Part shown: positions 9,667-19,613 of the stretch, in pieces | Numbering within the stretch: the first letter of the stretch is position 1 | How the letters are laid out: the number at the start of each line of letters is the position of its first letter | From: an uncultured Flavobacteriaceae bacterium | GTDB taxonomy: Bacteria; Bacteroidota; Bacteroidia; Flavobacteriales; Flavobacteriaceae | Direction of reading: 5' to 3' | Assembly (NCBI GenBank): GCA_905182575.1 | Contig: CAJJCA010000027.1 | Coordinates: 1 to 34,847 of the forward strand | DNA: 34,847 bases | Made by a program: the position numbers and the translations under genes | The notes under the pieces: model-generated | The model's database searches: none | What the model saw: only the letters and a program-made list of their open reading frames with translations | Told to the model about the DNA's origin: nothing

Positions 9667-10927
9667 TTAACTAACGCCTGCCATCATTAATTCTGATATT
9701 CTTTTGTAAGTTCCGTTTTCAAGCTTTTCACGTATGTCTGAAAAAGCATTCAATGTGATTTCAACATCTTCTAGTGTGTGCGTTGCTGTGGGTATCAGCC
9801 TTAGTAGTATCAAACCCTTTGGAATAACGGGATAGACAACAATTGAACAAAACACACCGTATTTCTCTCTTAAGTCTTTTACCAGCGCCATGGCCTCGGG
9901 AATGCTTCCTTTTAGATAGACTGGAGTAACACAACTTTGAGTCGTTCCTATGTCAAAACCTTGTGCTTTCAAACCGCCTTGCAGCGCATGCACATTTACC
10001 CAAAGTTTATCTTTAAACTCTGGCCGCGTTCTTATCATGTCAAGGCGCTTAAGGGCACCTTTAACAAGTTGCATCTGCAATGATTTTGCAAACATTTGAG
10101 ATCGCATATTATATCTTAAATAATCAACTATTTCTTTATCAGCGGCGATAAAAGCACCTGTTGATGCCATCGATTTTGCAAAAGTTGCAAAATAAACATC
10201 AATATCATCTTGAACACCTTGTTCTTCTCCAGCACCACGACCATTTTTCCCAAGCGTACCGAATCCATGAGCATCATCAACAAGAAACCTGAAACTGTAT
10301 TTGCTTTTTAGTGCAGCTATTTCTTTCAACTTGCCTTGCTCTCCTCGCATACCAAAAACGCCTTCGGAAATCACAAGGATCCCACCTCCTTTTTGCTCAG
10401 CAACTTTAGTTGCACGTTGTAAATTTTTCTCTAAACTTTCAACATCGTTGTGTTTGTATGTAAAACGCTTCCCTAAATGAAGTCTTACTCCGTCAATAAT
10501 ACAGGCGTGAGCATCAACATCATATACAATAACATCGTCCTTACCAACAAGCGTGTCAATCGTAGAAAGAATACCTTGATATCCAAAATTTAATAAGTAA
10601 GCAGCTTCTTTTCCAACGAAATCTGCTAACTCCTCTTCTAACTGCTCATGAAGATCCGTATGACCGGACATCATCCTTGCTCCCATTGGGTAGTGCTGAA
10701 CCGAATTCAGCTGCAGCCTCAGCATCTACTTTTCTTACTTCAGGGTGATTGGCAAGTCCTAAATAGTCGTTAACGCTCCAAGTGATAACTTCTTTGCCTT
10801 TAAATTTCATTCGATTACTTATCGGCCCCTCCAATTTTGGAAAAACAAAGTAACCCTCAGCATATTCTGCCCATTTTCCTACAGGACCCTTATTTTCGTA
10901 TATTCTTTGAAATAAATCTCTCATCAT
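9667..10927 (-). CDS. Alpha-oxoamine synthase family enzyme, serine-palmitoyltransferase-like (candidate cysteate acyltransferase); one frameshift
   Basis: PLP-dependent acyl-CoA/acyl-ACP:amino acid C-acyltransferase fold, about 419 residues, cytoplasmic. Landmarks: NDYLGLANHPEV, MGARMMSGHTDLHEQLE, VYDVDAHACIIDGVR, VDDAHGFGTLG (DDAH about 217-220) and the PLP lysine in FATFAKSMAS (K about 251). Flavobacteria carry this protein as a serine-palmitoyltransferase homologue. A homologue in F. johnsoniae condenses cysteate with an acyl group to start capnine (sulfonolipid) synthesis. The gene directly upstream encodes a cysteine-synthase-like enzyme, which would fit cysteate supply. An extra C near 10697 breaks the frame between FGSA and YPMGARMM. 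Alternative: true sphinganine (serine) synthesis or 2-amino-3-ketobutyrate ligase; sequence alone does not separate these. Confidence 0.85.
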
Positions 10928-10938
10928 CTATCTTGTTC

Positions 10939-11963
10939 CTATATATATTCAATTTTATTTGGTGCTTCTTCATTCTTAGCATCAAAAAAGCCTTGTTCTT
11001 TCATCCAAGTATCACTATAAATTTTGCTCATATAGCGCGATCCATGATCTGGAAAGATGACAACGACAACACTGTCTTTATCAAACTCTCCCATCGCATT
11101 CAATTGTTTTACTGCCTGCATGGCAGCGCCAGAGGTATATCCAACAAAAAGACCTTCTGATTTGGTAACTTCACGGGCTGTATGAGCACTATCTTCATCA
11201 GTAACTTTTATAAAAAAATCAATAGAGACATGTTCGTTTTTTCCAGTAATTAGGTTCTTACCCAGACCCTCAATTCGATAAGGATAAATTTCATCTGTGT
11301 CTAATTCTTTGGTTTCATGATATTTTTTTAACACAGAGCCATAGGCATCTACACCAATAATTTTAATATCAGAATTTTGTTCTTTAAGATATTTCGCGCA
11401 TCCAGATATCGTTCCTCCTGTACCTGAACAGGCAATTAAATGGGTTATTTTACCTGAAGTTTGCTCCCATATTTCAGGGCCAGTTGTTTTATAATGAGCT
11501 TCGACGTTTAATTCATTAAAATACTGATTGATATAAACAGAGTCTTTTATCTCTTCATGTATTTTTTTTGCAACTTGGTAATAAGACCTTGGGTCTTCCG
11601 CCGATACATTTGCTGGACAAACATAGACTTTAGCACCCATCGCATGCAGCATATCAATTTTATCTTTAGATGATTTTGAACTCACAGCCAAGATACATTC
11701 ATACCCTTTTATCAATGAAACCATTGCTAAACTAAAACCAGTGTTCCCAGAAGTCGTTTCAATAATAGTATCTCCAGGCTTTAAAATTCCAGATTTTTCG
11801 GCTTCTTCAATAATATAAAGCTATTCTATCTTTATTAGAATGCCCTGGATTTGAAGCTTCAAATTTAGAGAAAAAACTACCCTTAAAACCTGCTACAATA
11901 TTTTTTAGATGAATTCTAAGTCCCTTATCTATTAAGGTTTAAAATATTTTTTTCAACCTTCAT
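10939..11963 (-). CDS. Cysteine-synthase-family PLP enzyme (candidate cysteate synthase); two frameshifts
   Basis: Beta-substitution PLP enzyme, about 341 residues. Start ATG 11963. The PLP-lysine motif is [11 protein letters not shown], the substrate-binding loop TTSGNTG, and the phosphate-binding loop SGTGGTISG; the C-terminal end has [11 protein letters not shown]. It differs from ordinary CysK/CysM: the N-terminal IGNTPLV motif is not present in clear form (IDKGLRIH stands there), and the lysine motif carries H and N instead of the usual GGSVKDR. Breaks: near 11945 (extra base after NILNL) and near 11820 (before IIEEAEKSG). It ends 11 bases before the acyltransferase-like gene, so the two are co-transcribed. 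I infer a role making the sulfonate amino acid for that enzyme; a cystathionine- or cysteine-synthase role is the alternative. Confidence 0.8.
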
Positions 11964-12028
11964 TCCGTCATATGTTTTTTTTTTTATACTATTGATTATT
12001 TAAATAATACTTTTTTTAAAAATTATTG

Positions 12029-14083
12029 TTATTCTAAGTCTAGGAGGAAGGCATACTTTTTTGCCAGCTCTTTTAAACCATCAAAACGACCTGATGCTCC
12101 ACTGTGACCCGCACTCATGTTCGTGTCTAAAAAAAGATAATTGTTGTTAGTTTTCATAGCTCGTAACTTTGCCACCCACTTGGCTGGTTCAAAATACTGA
12201 ACCTGAGAATCGTGAAAGCCAGCAGTAACAAGAATATTAGGATATTTTTGTTTTTTAATTTGATCATAGGGCGAATAGGAAAGCATGTATTCGTAATACT
12301 TTTTCTCATTAGGATTTCCCCATTCATCATACTCTGAGGTCGTTAAAGGAATCGAGTCATCTAACATCGTAGTAACCACGTCTACGAAAGGAACTGCTGA
12401 AATAATTCCATTGTATAATTCTGGAGCAATATTGACCACTACGCCCATCAAAAGACCTCCTGCTGAACCACCATAAGCATAGAGGTGATCAGAGGAAGTA
12501 TAACCTTCGTTGATTAAAAATTTTGAACAATCCACAAAATCGGTAAAAGTATTATTCTTTTTTAATAATTTTCCGTTCTCATACCATTGGCGTCCCATGT
12601 ACTCCCCTCCTCTAATGTGGGCAATTGCAAAAGCAAAACCTCTGTCCAATAAGCTCAATCTAGTAGAACTAAAGTAAGGATCCATATTTGCACCGTAAGA
12701 GCCGTAACCATATTGTAAAATGGGCGTTTCAGCGTTTAGCTCAGTATCTTTGTGATAAACAATCGAAATTGGAACTTTAGTTCCGTCTTGTGCAGGTGCC
12801 CAAAGACGTTTTGCTACATAATTATCTTTATCAAAATTTCCGCCGAGAACTTCTTGTTCTTTTAGAGTCTTACTTTCTTTGGTTTCCATATTAAATTCAA
12901 TAACAGACGATGGGGTCGTCATAGAATTGAAAACATACCTCAGGAGCGGTGTGTTAAACTCAGTATTTACTGAAGTGAACAAGGTATAGGTCTCTCCCTT
13001 CAAAGGCATAAAATAATCTTTCTTTCCGTCCCATGAAAAAATACGCAAACGGGAAAGTCCATTTTCTCTTTCGTTTAATACCCAATAATCTTTAAATAAT
13101 TCAAAATCTTCAAGAAGTACTTGCTCCCTGTGCTCCAATAAAGTTTCCCAGTTTTCGATCGCGGGCTTGGAAATTAGGGTGCGCATCATCTTAAAGTTGA
13201 TTGCACCTTGGTGGTTTGTGTGGATGTAAAAATGATCGCCAAAGTGCTCTATATCATATTCTAAACCAACCAAACGTGGTTGGATTATTTTAAAATTTGA
13301 ATAATGGTCATCTGCTTTTAAAAATCGATGCTCACTTGTAAGGGTACTAAAAGAAGAAATAAAAATATATTCTTTCGATTTTGATTTACTTACATAAATA
13401 GAATAGGTTTCATCGACTTCCGCATAAACCATTTCATCCACTTGATCTGGCAATTGAATGTCGTGTTTAAGAACCGCCTCTGATCTAAGTGTCTCAGGGT
13501 TTTTCCGGTTGTAATAAAGCGTCTTACTATCTGCGCCCCAAACACTTCCACCGGTTGTGTTTTTTATTTTTGTTTTTAATAAAAAACCATCCGATAAATC
13601 TTTAACATATATGATATATTTTCTACGGGAAAGGGTGTCCAAAGCATAGGCTACTTTTGAGTTGTCTGGGCTAACGTTAATTCCAACCAGACTAAAGTAA
13701 TCATAATCGGCAGCCATGAGATTACAGTCAAATAAAACTTCCTCTTCGGCTTCTAATGTTTCCTTTTTTCGGGTATAAATCGGATAATCTTTACCTGTTT
13801 CATAACGGGTGATGTACCAGTAGTCGTTGTAAAAATAAGGAACCGAGCTATCGTCTTCTTTAATCCTCCCCTTCATTTCATCAAACAGAGATTCTTGAAG
13901 CTTTTTGGTAGGAGCAGTCATTTTTTGATAATAGTCATTTTCGCGCTCCAAATAATCAACGACTTCTGGATTCTCACGGTCCTTTAACCAATAATAATCG
14001 TCAATTCGTATGTGATCATGAATTTTATGTTGATGGGGAATTATATCGGCTTTCGGGGGAAGTAAATTGTCTTTTGACATCAT
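12029..14083 (-). CDS. ptrB: Oligopeptidase B (S9A prolyl-oligopeptidase family)
   Basis: Intact, 684 residues, the family's usual length; no signal peptide, so cytoplasmic. An N-terminal seven-bladed propeller is followed by the catalytic alpha/beta-hydrolase domain: nucleophile in YGGSAGG (Ser about 540), Asp in FHDSQV (about 625) and His in SAGHSGASGR (about 660). The segment HIRGGEYMGRQWY is diagnostic of the oligopeptidase B branch. It cleaves short peptides after basic residues. The gene lies upstream of the cysteine-synthase-like gene on the same strand, with a 65-base AT-rich gap between. A TAnnTTTG box lies 26 bases upstream of its start. Confidence 0.92.
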   Translation of the reverse strand: MMSKDNLLPPKADIIPHQHKIHDHIRIDDYYWLKDRENPEVVDYLERENDYYQKMTAPTKKLQESLFDEMKGRIKEDDSSVPYFYNDYWYITRYETGKDYPIYTRKKETLEAEEEVLFDCNLMAADYDYFSLVGINVSPDNSKVAYALDTLSRRKYIIYVKDLSDGFLLKTKIKNTTGGSVWGADSKTLYYNRKNPETLRSEAVLKHDIQLPDQVDEMVYAEVDETYSIYVSKSKSKEYIFISSFSTLTSEHRFLKADDHYSNFKIIQPRLVGLEYDIEHFGDHFYIHTNHQGAINFKMMRTLISKPAIENWETLLEHREQVLLEDFELFKDYWVLNERENGLSRLRIFSWDGKKDYFMPLKGETYTLFTSVNTEFNTPLLRYVFNSMTTPSSVIEFNMETKESKTLKEQEVLGGNFDKDNYVAKRLWAPAQDGTKVPISIVYHKDTELNAETPILQYGYGSYGANMDPYFSSTRLSLLDRGFAFAIAHIRGGEYMGRQWYENGKLLKKNNTFTDFVDCSKFLINEGYTSSDHLYAYGGSAGGLLMGVVVNIAPELYNGIISAVPFVDVVTTMLDDSIPLTTSEYDEWGNPNEKKYYEYMLSYSPYDQIKKQKYPNILVTAGFHDSQVQYFEPAKWVAKLRAMKTNNNYLFLDTNMSAGHSGASGRFDGLKELAKKYAFLLDLE

Positions 14084-14108
14084 ATTTTATCAGATTTGCG
14101 TCCGACGG

Positions 14109-14116
14109 CAAATGTA
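14109..14116 (-). promoter_or_regulatory. Candidate Bacteroidota -7 box for ptrB
   Basis: On the minus strand the bases read TACATTTG, an exact match to TAnnTTTG, ending 26 bases before the ptrB ATG. It lies in the 214-base divergent intergenic region shared with prfB. That region otherwise holds only AT-rich sequence; I see no clear box for prfB. Confidence 0.42.
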
Positions 14117-14297
14117 AGTGAGTAAAGTATTGAAAAAAATGTTTGTATCACCAGTTCTTTTTAATTCATATTTATTAAAATCAATGGCAAATGACAATCA
14201 AAAATATAAATAAAAAATTAAGTTCATAAATTTAAAAAATATCATTTAAAATCAAATATCCTCTAATGATTTATTTATTTTAGACAAAATTTACAGC

Positions 14298-15396
14298 ATG
14301 ACAACTTCCGAGCAACAGAAAGATCTTATTAATCGCCTTGGTGCCCTAAGACGATATCTTTGACATTGATGCTAAGTCAATAGAAATAAGAAATCTGGAG
14401 GAAAAAACACTTGCTCCTGACTTCTGGAACAATGCTCAAAAAGCTGAACTCCTGATGCGAGAGATGCGAAGCCTTAAAAAGTGGGTAGATGATTTTAACG
14501 AATTAAATCAACTAAATGATGACCTAGGGGTGCTTTTGGAATTTCAAAAAGCTGGAGAAATTGATTCCCAAGAAGTTGACAACCATTTCTCAAAAACCAT
14601 TGAGTTATTCGAAGCCGTAGAATTCCGTAACATGCTTTCGGAAGAAGGTGATGACATGAGCGCAGTGCTCCAAATCACAGCAGGCGCCGGAGGGACCGAA
14701 AGTTGTGATTGGGCAGAGATGTTGATGCGCATGTACTTGATGTGGGGTGAAAAAAATAAATACAGCATCAAGGAATTCAAAGACCAGGCTGGTGATGTTA
14801 CGGGAGTTAAAACCGTTACGCTCGAAATTAATGGCGATTTTGGATTTGGATGGCTTAAGGGGGAGAACGGCGTGCACCGTTTGGTTCGCATTTCACCCTT
14901 TGACAGCAATGCCAAAAGACACACTTCCTTTGCTTCTGTTTATGTTTATCCATTGGTTGATGATTCTATAGAAATCATTGTAAACCCTTCAGAAATATCT
15001 TGGGAAACCATGCGCTCTAGTGGCGCTGGGGGACAAAATGTTAATAAAGTTGAAACCGCGGTAAGGCTTCGCCACCACCCAACGGGTATCATCATTGAAA
15101 ACTCTGAAACCCGCTCGCAATTAGAAAATAAAAATAAAGCCATGCAATTGTTAAAATCTCAATTGTTTGAGATTGAATTACAGAAAAAACTATCCGCAAG
15201 GCAGGAAATCGAAGCCTCTAAAAAGAAAATTGAATGGGGTTCTCAAATAAGAAACTATGTAATGCATCCTTACAAATTAGTTAAGGACGTTCGGACGCAA
15301 AAAGAAACCAACGATGTGTATTCTGTAATGAATGGGAATATCGATCTGTTCTTAAAAAGTTATTTAATGTTAATGGGGCAAAAAGAAAACGAATAA
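14298..15396 (+). CDS. prfB: Peptide chain release factor 2, with programmed +1 frameshift
   Basis: Recognises UAA and UGA stop codons and triggers peptide release. The first 21 codons from ATG 14298 end in GALRRYL at an in-frame TGA (14361-14363). Reading resumes in the +1 frame as DIDAKSIEIRNLEEKTLAP and continues to TAA 15394-15396, about 365 residues. The recognition tripeptide SPF lies in RISPFDSNAKRHTS, and the catalytic GGQ at 15028-15036. Autoregulation is expected: low RF2 favours the shift at TGA. Unlike the other broken frames in the window, this one sits exactly at the universal CTT TGA C site, so it is real. The HAD gene starts 4 bases downstream. Confidence 0.95.
14358..14364 (+). 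promoter_or_regulatory. Programmed +1 ribosomal frameshift site (CTT TGA C) in prfB
   Basis: CTT-TGA-C, preceded by TAT, is the canonical slippery site. The Leu-tRNA slips from CTT to TTT so that the next codon is GAC. The strong internal Shine-Dalgarno (AGGGGG) used in Escherichia coli is absent; the upstream bases are CTAAGACGATAT. Confidence 0.9.
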
Positions 15397-15399
15397 GTT

Positions 15400-16018
15400 A
15401 TGACTGAAATAAAAAATGTGATTTTTGATTTAGGAGGCGTATTAATCGATTGGAATCCAGAGTATGTTTATCTCGAAGTTTTCTATGGAGATCGTGAGAA
15501 AATGAAATGGTTTTTTGATGAAAATCTGCACAATGGATTGGAATGAAAACCAAGACGCAGGTTATCCGCTTCAACAAGCAACAGAGGAAAGGGTAAAGCT
15601 GTTTCCAGAATATGAAGAATGGATCAGGATCTATTACGGTAGATGGGAAGAGATGCTGGGGAATCAAATTGATGGAACTGTTACAATTCTAAAACAGCTG
15701 ATCGATAATCCCAATTACAAAGTGGTCGCGTTGACCAATTGGAGTGCAGAAACTTTTCCTATTGCACTGGAAAGATTTGATTTTCTTCACTGGTTTGAAG
15801 GAATTGTTGTGTCTGGAACTGAGAAAATGAGAAAACCCTTTAATGAAATCTATGAGTTGACTTTAAATCGATTTAATATTGAGGCCTCTCAAAGCTTATT
15901 TATTGACGACAATGCCAGAAACATTGAAGCTGCCAAAAAAATGGGGATTAACACCATTCGTTTCAATAATCCCACGCAACTAAAATCTGAATTGAGAAGT
16001 CTCAAAATAGATGTTTAA
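15400..16018 (+). CDS. HAD-superfamily hydrolase (subfamily IA); one frameshift
   Basis: About 205 residues after repair. HAD motif I is VIFDLGGVLIDWNP, with nucleophile Asp near residue 10; motif II is ALTNWS; the motif III lysine region is GTEKMRKPF; motif IV is LFIDDNARNI. The cap is the small helical type of haloacid-dehalogenase-like phosphatases. An extra A near 15524-15527 breaks the frame between WFFDE and ICTMDWN. The gene starts 4 bases after prfB and is convergent with dnaB. The substrate, probably a small phosphorylated metabolite, cannot be named. Confidence 0.85.
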
Positions 16019-16052
16019 CCCTATGTTTTAAAACAATCCCATTGCGATCCAA

Positions 16053-17588
16053 TTAAAAAGGAATGTCATCATTATCCTCCGATGGAGGTAAATCAAACGC
16101 ATCATTTGGATTGGGAAGGTTCGTGATTTTATTAAGATCTTGATCTCCAGGATTCATTTTTGATTGAAATTCAAAAGGAGAGTCAAAGTTTTCTAGATCT
16201 TCAAATTTACCTAGATTTCCAACAAACTTCATTCTTATATTATCCAATCCACCATTTCTATGTTTTGCAACAATAAACTCTGCTTGACCCGCTGATGGAG
16301 TGTGGTCTTCGTCATCCCATTCTTCGATGCCATAATATTCAGGGCGATAGATGAAAGAAACAATGTCAGCATCCTGCTCGATTGCTCCAGATTCTCTAAG
16401 GTCAGAAAGCTGTGGTCTTTTTGTCCCTCCACGAGTTTCAACTGCTCGAGACAACTGAGAAAGTGCAATAACAGGGATTTCTAATTCTTTGGCGAGTGAT
16501 TTTAAGTTCCTAGAAATGGTAGAGATCTCTTGTTCTCTGTTCCCTGCTTTGTTCGAGCTTCCTGCAGTCATCAACTGCAAATAATCCACTACAATAAGTT
16601 TGATGCCATGTTGCGATGCCAAACGTCTTGCTTTTGCTCTTAAATCAAAAATCGAAAGTGCTGGAGTATCATCGATAAACAAAGGTGCTTTTTCAAGATC
16701 ACCTACTTTAACATTAAGTTGTTTCCACTCATGATCGGCAAGTTTACCTGTTCTAAGTTTTTCCGACGAGAGTCCTGTTTCTGCAGAAATCAATCTGGTA
16801 ATCAATTGAACAGAAGACATTTCAAGTGAAAAGAAAGCAACAGGGATTTGTTTTGTAACCGCAATATTTCGAGCCATGGATAACGTCAAAGCCGTTTTCC
16901 CCATCCCAGGACGTGCTGCGATAATGATCAGGTCACTGGGTTGCCATCCTGAAGTTAAATCGTCTAGTTTCTGAAAACCTGTACTTACCCCACTTAGCCC
17001 TTCTTGATTGGCAATTTCTTCAATCTTCTTTTTGGCCAGCATAACCAAATTCTGAGCCGTATCGGATGACCTTTTAATGTTCCCCTGGGTAACATCATAT
17101 AGTTTCGATTCTGCCTCATCAAGTAAATCAAATACATCGATTGATTCCTTGTAAGAAGATTCAATGATCTCATTTGAAATGCGAATCAAACTGCGCTGAA
17201 TGTATTTTTGGAGAATGATTCTTGCATGAAATTCAATGTGTGCCGAGGAAGCAATCTTTTGGGTGAGCTGAATTAAATAAAAATCTCCTCCAGCAACATC
17301 AAGTTTCCCTTTTTTCCGCAAATCAGCAGAAACAGTTAACAAATCAATGGGTTGTGAATTTTGAAAAAGATTAAATATAGATTCAAAAATATATTGATGG
17401 GCTGTTTTGTAAAATGCTTCTGGTTGAAGCAAATCAATTACTTCATCAACTCCTTTCTTATCAATCAACATGGCACCCAACACCGCTTCTTCAAGATCCA
17501 GTGCCTGCGGGGGTAACTTACCTTGTTTAAGATTAATTACCGTTCCAGATTGGGGAACTTTTAGATCGATTGATTTACTTTTCTCCAT
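16053..17588 (-). CDS. dnaB: Replicative DNA helicase DnaB
   Basis: Intact, 511 residues. It unwinds DNA at the replication fork as a hexamer. The N-terminal domain begins at LPPQALDLEEAVLGAMLID. The RecA-like C-terminal domain has Walker A AARPGMGKTA (about 224-233), Walker B LIVVDYLQLM, and DnaB motifs LSQLSRAVETRG and SDLRESGAIEQDADI. No intein is present at the usual P-loop site. The C-terminal tail is acidic and disordered (SEDNDDIPF). No frameshift, despite the length of the gene. Confidence 0.97.
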   Translation of the reverse strand: MEKSKSIDLKVPQSGTVINLKQGKLPPQALDLEEAVLGAMLIDKKGVDEVIDLLQPEAFYKTAHQYIFESIFNLFQNSQPIDLLTVSADLRKKGKLDVAGGDFYLIQLTQKIASSAHIEFHARIILQKYIQRSLIRISNEIIESSYKESIDVFDLLDEAESKLYDVTQGNIKRSSDTAQNLVMLAKKKIEEIANQEGLSGVSTGFQKLDDLTSGWQPSDLIIIAARPGMGKTALTLSMARNIAVTKQIPVAFFSLEMSSVQLITRLISAETGLSSEKLRTGKLADHEWKQLNVKVGDLEKAPLFIDDTPALSIFDLRAKARRLASQHGIKLIVVDYLQLMTAGSSNKAGNREQEISTISRNLKSLAKELEIPVIALSQLSRAVETRGGTKRPQLSDLRESGAIEQDADIVSFIYRPEYYGIEEWDDEDHTPSAGQAEFIVAKHRNGGLDNIRMKFVGNLGKFEDLENFDSPFEFQSKMNPGDQDLNKITNLPNPNDAFDLPPSEDNDDIPF

Positions 17589-17637
17589 GTGACGAATGTA
17601 TACGGTTTAATGAATTATTCAACCAAAAAACGGGTTA

Positions 17638-17658
17638 GTTTATCCTATAGGATTAAAC
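17638..17658. terminator. Hairpin between accA and dnaB, candidate accA terminator
   Basis: The palindrome TCCTATAGGA (17643-17652) is extended by GTTTA and TTAAAC arms with one unpaired base. On the minus strand it is followed by TAACCCGTTTTTT. It fits an intrinsic terminator for accA within the 126-base gap before dnaB. Confidence 0.38.
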
Positions 17659-17714
17659 AAAACGATGTTTATAAATTCTTTTTTTTGTTAATAAGAATGC
17701 AAAGTCGCTACAGG

Positions 17715-18670
17715 CTAGTCTTGGAAGTTCCCCATCTTAGAAAATTTATCTCTTCGGAGTTGAATTAATTTATCAAGATCAATTTTATTCAGTTTTTTAA
17801 ACGCATGCAACAGTTCTTTTCTTACGGTTTTGAAAACAGTTTCTCTATCGAAATGTGCTCCTCCCAATGGCTCGTTTTACAATTTTATCAATCAGCTTAG
17901 ATTTAAGCATGTCTTCAGCAGTAAGTTTTAATGCTGCTGCTGCTGTTTCCTTATGTTCCCAACTTCTCCATAAGATGGAGGAACAAGATTCAGGAGAGAT
18001 GACAGAGTACCAAGTGTTCTCTAGCATGTAAACCAAATCTCCAACACCAATACCCAACGCCCCTCCCGAAGCACCTTCACCGATTATGTTCACTATGATT
18101 GGTGTTTTAAGGCTTAACATCTGAAAGATATTATTGGCAATGGCCTGTCCTTGCCCTCGTTCTTCGGCCTCCATTCCCGGAAAAGCACCTGGTGTGTCAA
18201 TTAAACAAACAACTGGAATGCTAAATTTCTCGGCAGATTTCATTAAACGCAATGCTTTTCGATAACCTTCGGGTTTGGCCATACCAAAGTTTCTGTACTG
18301 TCGTGTTTTTGTATTGTAACCTTTCTGGGTTCCAATAAACATAAAAGTTTGATCATCGATTTTTCCCATTCCACCAATCATGGCTTTGTCATCGGCAAAA
18401 TTCCGATCTCCGTGAAGCTCAAGAAATGTATCCCCACAAAGCGCGTTGATATAATCGAGAGTGTAAGGTCTTGAAGGGATGTCGCGAAAGCTGAACACGT
18501 TGCCAAGCAGATAAATCTCCATAGATCTTGACCTTTGTTTTATGCAATTTTTCATTTAATAGATTGCAGGTTTCAGTAACGTCAACACTATTTTCATCGC
18601 CAATCGCTTTGCATTTTTCTATTTGCTCGTGCAGATCTTTAATGGGTAATTCAAAGTCTAAATATTCCAT
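17715..18670 (-). CDS. accA: Acetyl-CoA carboxylase carboxyltransferase subunit alpha; two frameshifts
   Basis: Together with AccD it transfers the carboxyl group from biotin to acetyl-CoA, the first committed step of fatty-acid synthesis. Visible in order: [38 protein letters not shown] (across the first break), [45 protein letters not shown] and [15 protein letters not shown] (oxyanion-binding region). The tail [11 protein letters not shown]...MGNFQD is readable only after the second break. Extra T near 18477 and an extra base near 17875. Repaired length is about 318 residues, normal for Bacteroidota. It is followed by dnaB and preceded at 35 bases by the EamA gene. Confidence 0.95.
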
Positions 18671-18704
18671 GTGATTTTTTATACTTACAATACAAATTTA
18701 AAAA

Positions 18705-19613
18705 TTATAGTGAATTTGAAGGTCTCTTTTTTGGTTTCAATTTATTTGATTTATAGATTGAATTTAACAATACTGCTAAAATAATGATTGTTAGTCCTAT
18801 ATAAAAGTTTGTGTTCATCAATTGATCTTCTCCAAAAATTAAAAAAGCTAGAATAATCCCATAAACAGGTTCTAAGTTTACAGTTAGCATGACCGAAAAC
18901 GGTGAAATAGTTTTCATGACGGCTGTGGCCACATTAATGGCATATGCGGTACACAATGAACCTAAAATAATCAACCAAAGGATGTCAGTGTTGCTCAAGT
19001 TGAAAAAATCATCATTAAAGCCTTCCGTAAAAAATAGATAAATTGAAATGCAAACTGTCCCTACAAGCATTTCATAAAACGTGATAATAGAAGGAGGTTT
19101 ATGGGCAATTAATTTTCCATTTAACAAGGCAAAAAGAGCTGCTAAAGCTGCAGCGATTATCGCAATCAAAATTCCCAACCATCCTTCTGGAGAAGTGTTG
19201 TAAATCATCAGCATTCCAACAACAGCTAGTGCGCCAAAAAACAATTCATATGAAAGGAGTTTTCTTTTGTAAAAAATAGGCTCTAAAAATGCAGTAAACA
19301 ATGCAGCCGAGGATAACATGGAAAGTGTAATGGAAATTCCCACAAGTTTTATTGCTTCAAAAAAAGCGACCCAATGGAGGGCGATTAGCGCTCCTGCCAG
19401 CAATAGTCTAAAAGACAGGTGTCGGTCTAGTTTTAAATCATCTTTTTTTAAAATTAAAACATAACCCCCTAATATTATTGAAGCGATCAGCATTCTGTAC
19501 CAAACCAATGCTACCGAATTGATACTGATTAATTCTCCTAAAATTGAAGTGAACCCAAAAATGAAAATAACGAAATGTAACTGGACTAAATTTCTGGTAT
19601 TAGCGTTTCGCAT
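18705..19613 (-). CDS. EamA/DMT-family transporter
   Basis: Intact, about 302 residues from ATG 19613 (MRNANTRNLV). A longer reading from 19643 is open but would overlap lptG more and adds a non-hydrophobic leader. Ten hydrophobic helices in two EamA repeats, each of five, are visible; the second repeat starts near ILIAIIAAALAALFALLNGK. The last helix ends with a basic, serine-rich tail. Family members export amino acids or other small metabolites across the inner membrane; the substrate here is unknown. The start overlaps the lptG stop by 14 bases, so the two are translationally coupled. Confidence 0.88.
   Translation of the reverse strand: MRNANTRNLVQLHFVIFIFGFTSILGELISINSVALVWYRMLIASIILGGYVLILKKDDLKLDRHLSFRLLLAGALIALHWVAFFEAIKLVGISITLSMLSSAALFTAFLEPIFYKRKLLSYELFFGALAVVGMLMIYNTSPEGWLGILIAIIAAALAALFALLNGKLIAHKPPSIITFYEMLVGTVCISIYLFFTEGFNDDFFNLSNTDILWLIILGSLCTAYAINVATAVMKTISPFSVMLTVNLEPVYGIILAFLIFGEDQLMNTNFYIGLTIIILAVLLNSIYKSNKLKPKKRPSNSL

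Noticed and set aside
11995-12008. Perfect 14-base palindrome ATTATTTAAATAAT after ptrB, next to a run of T
   Set aside because: Made only of A and T in an AT-rich gap. It could act in termination, but chance occurrence is likely, so it is not listed as a feature.
17589-17714. Possible small gene between accA and dnaB
   Set aside because: No plausible frame; the gap holds only the hairpin and AT-rich sequence.
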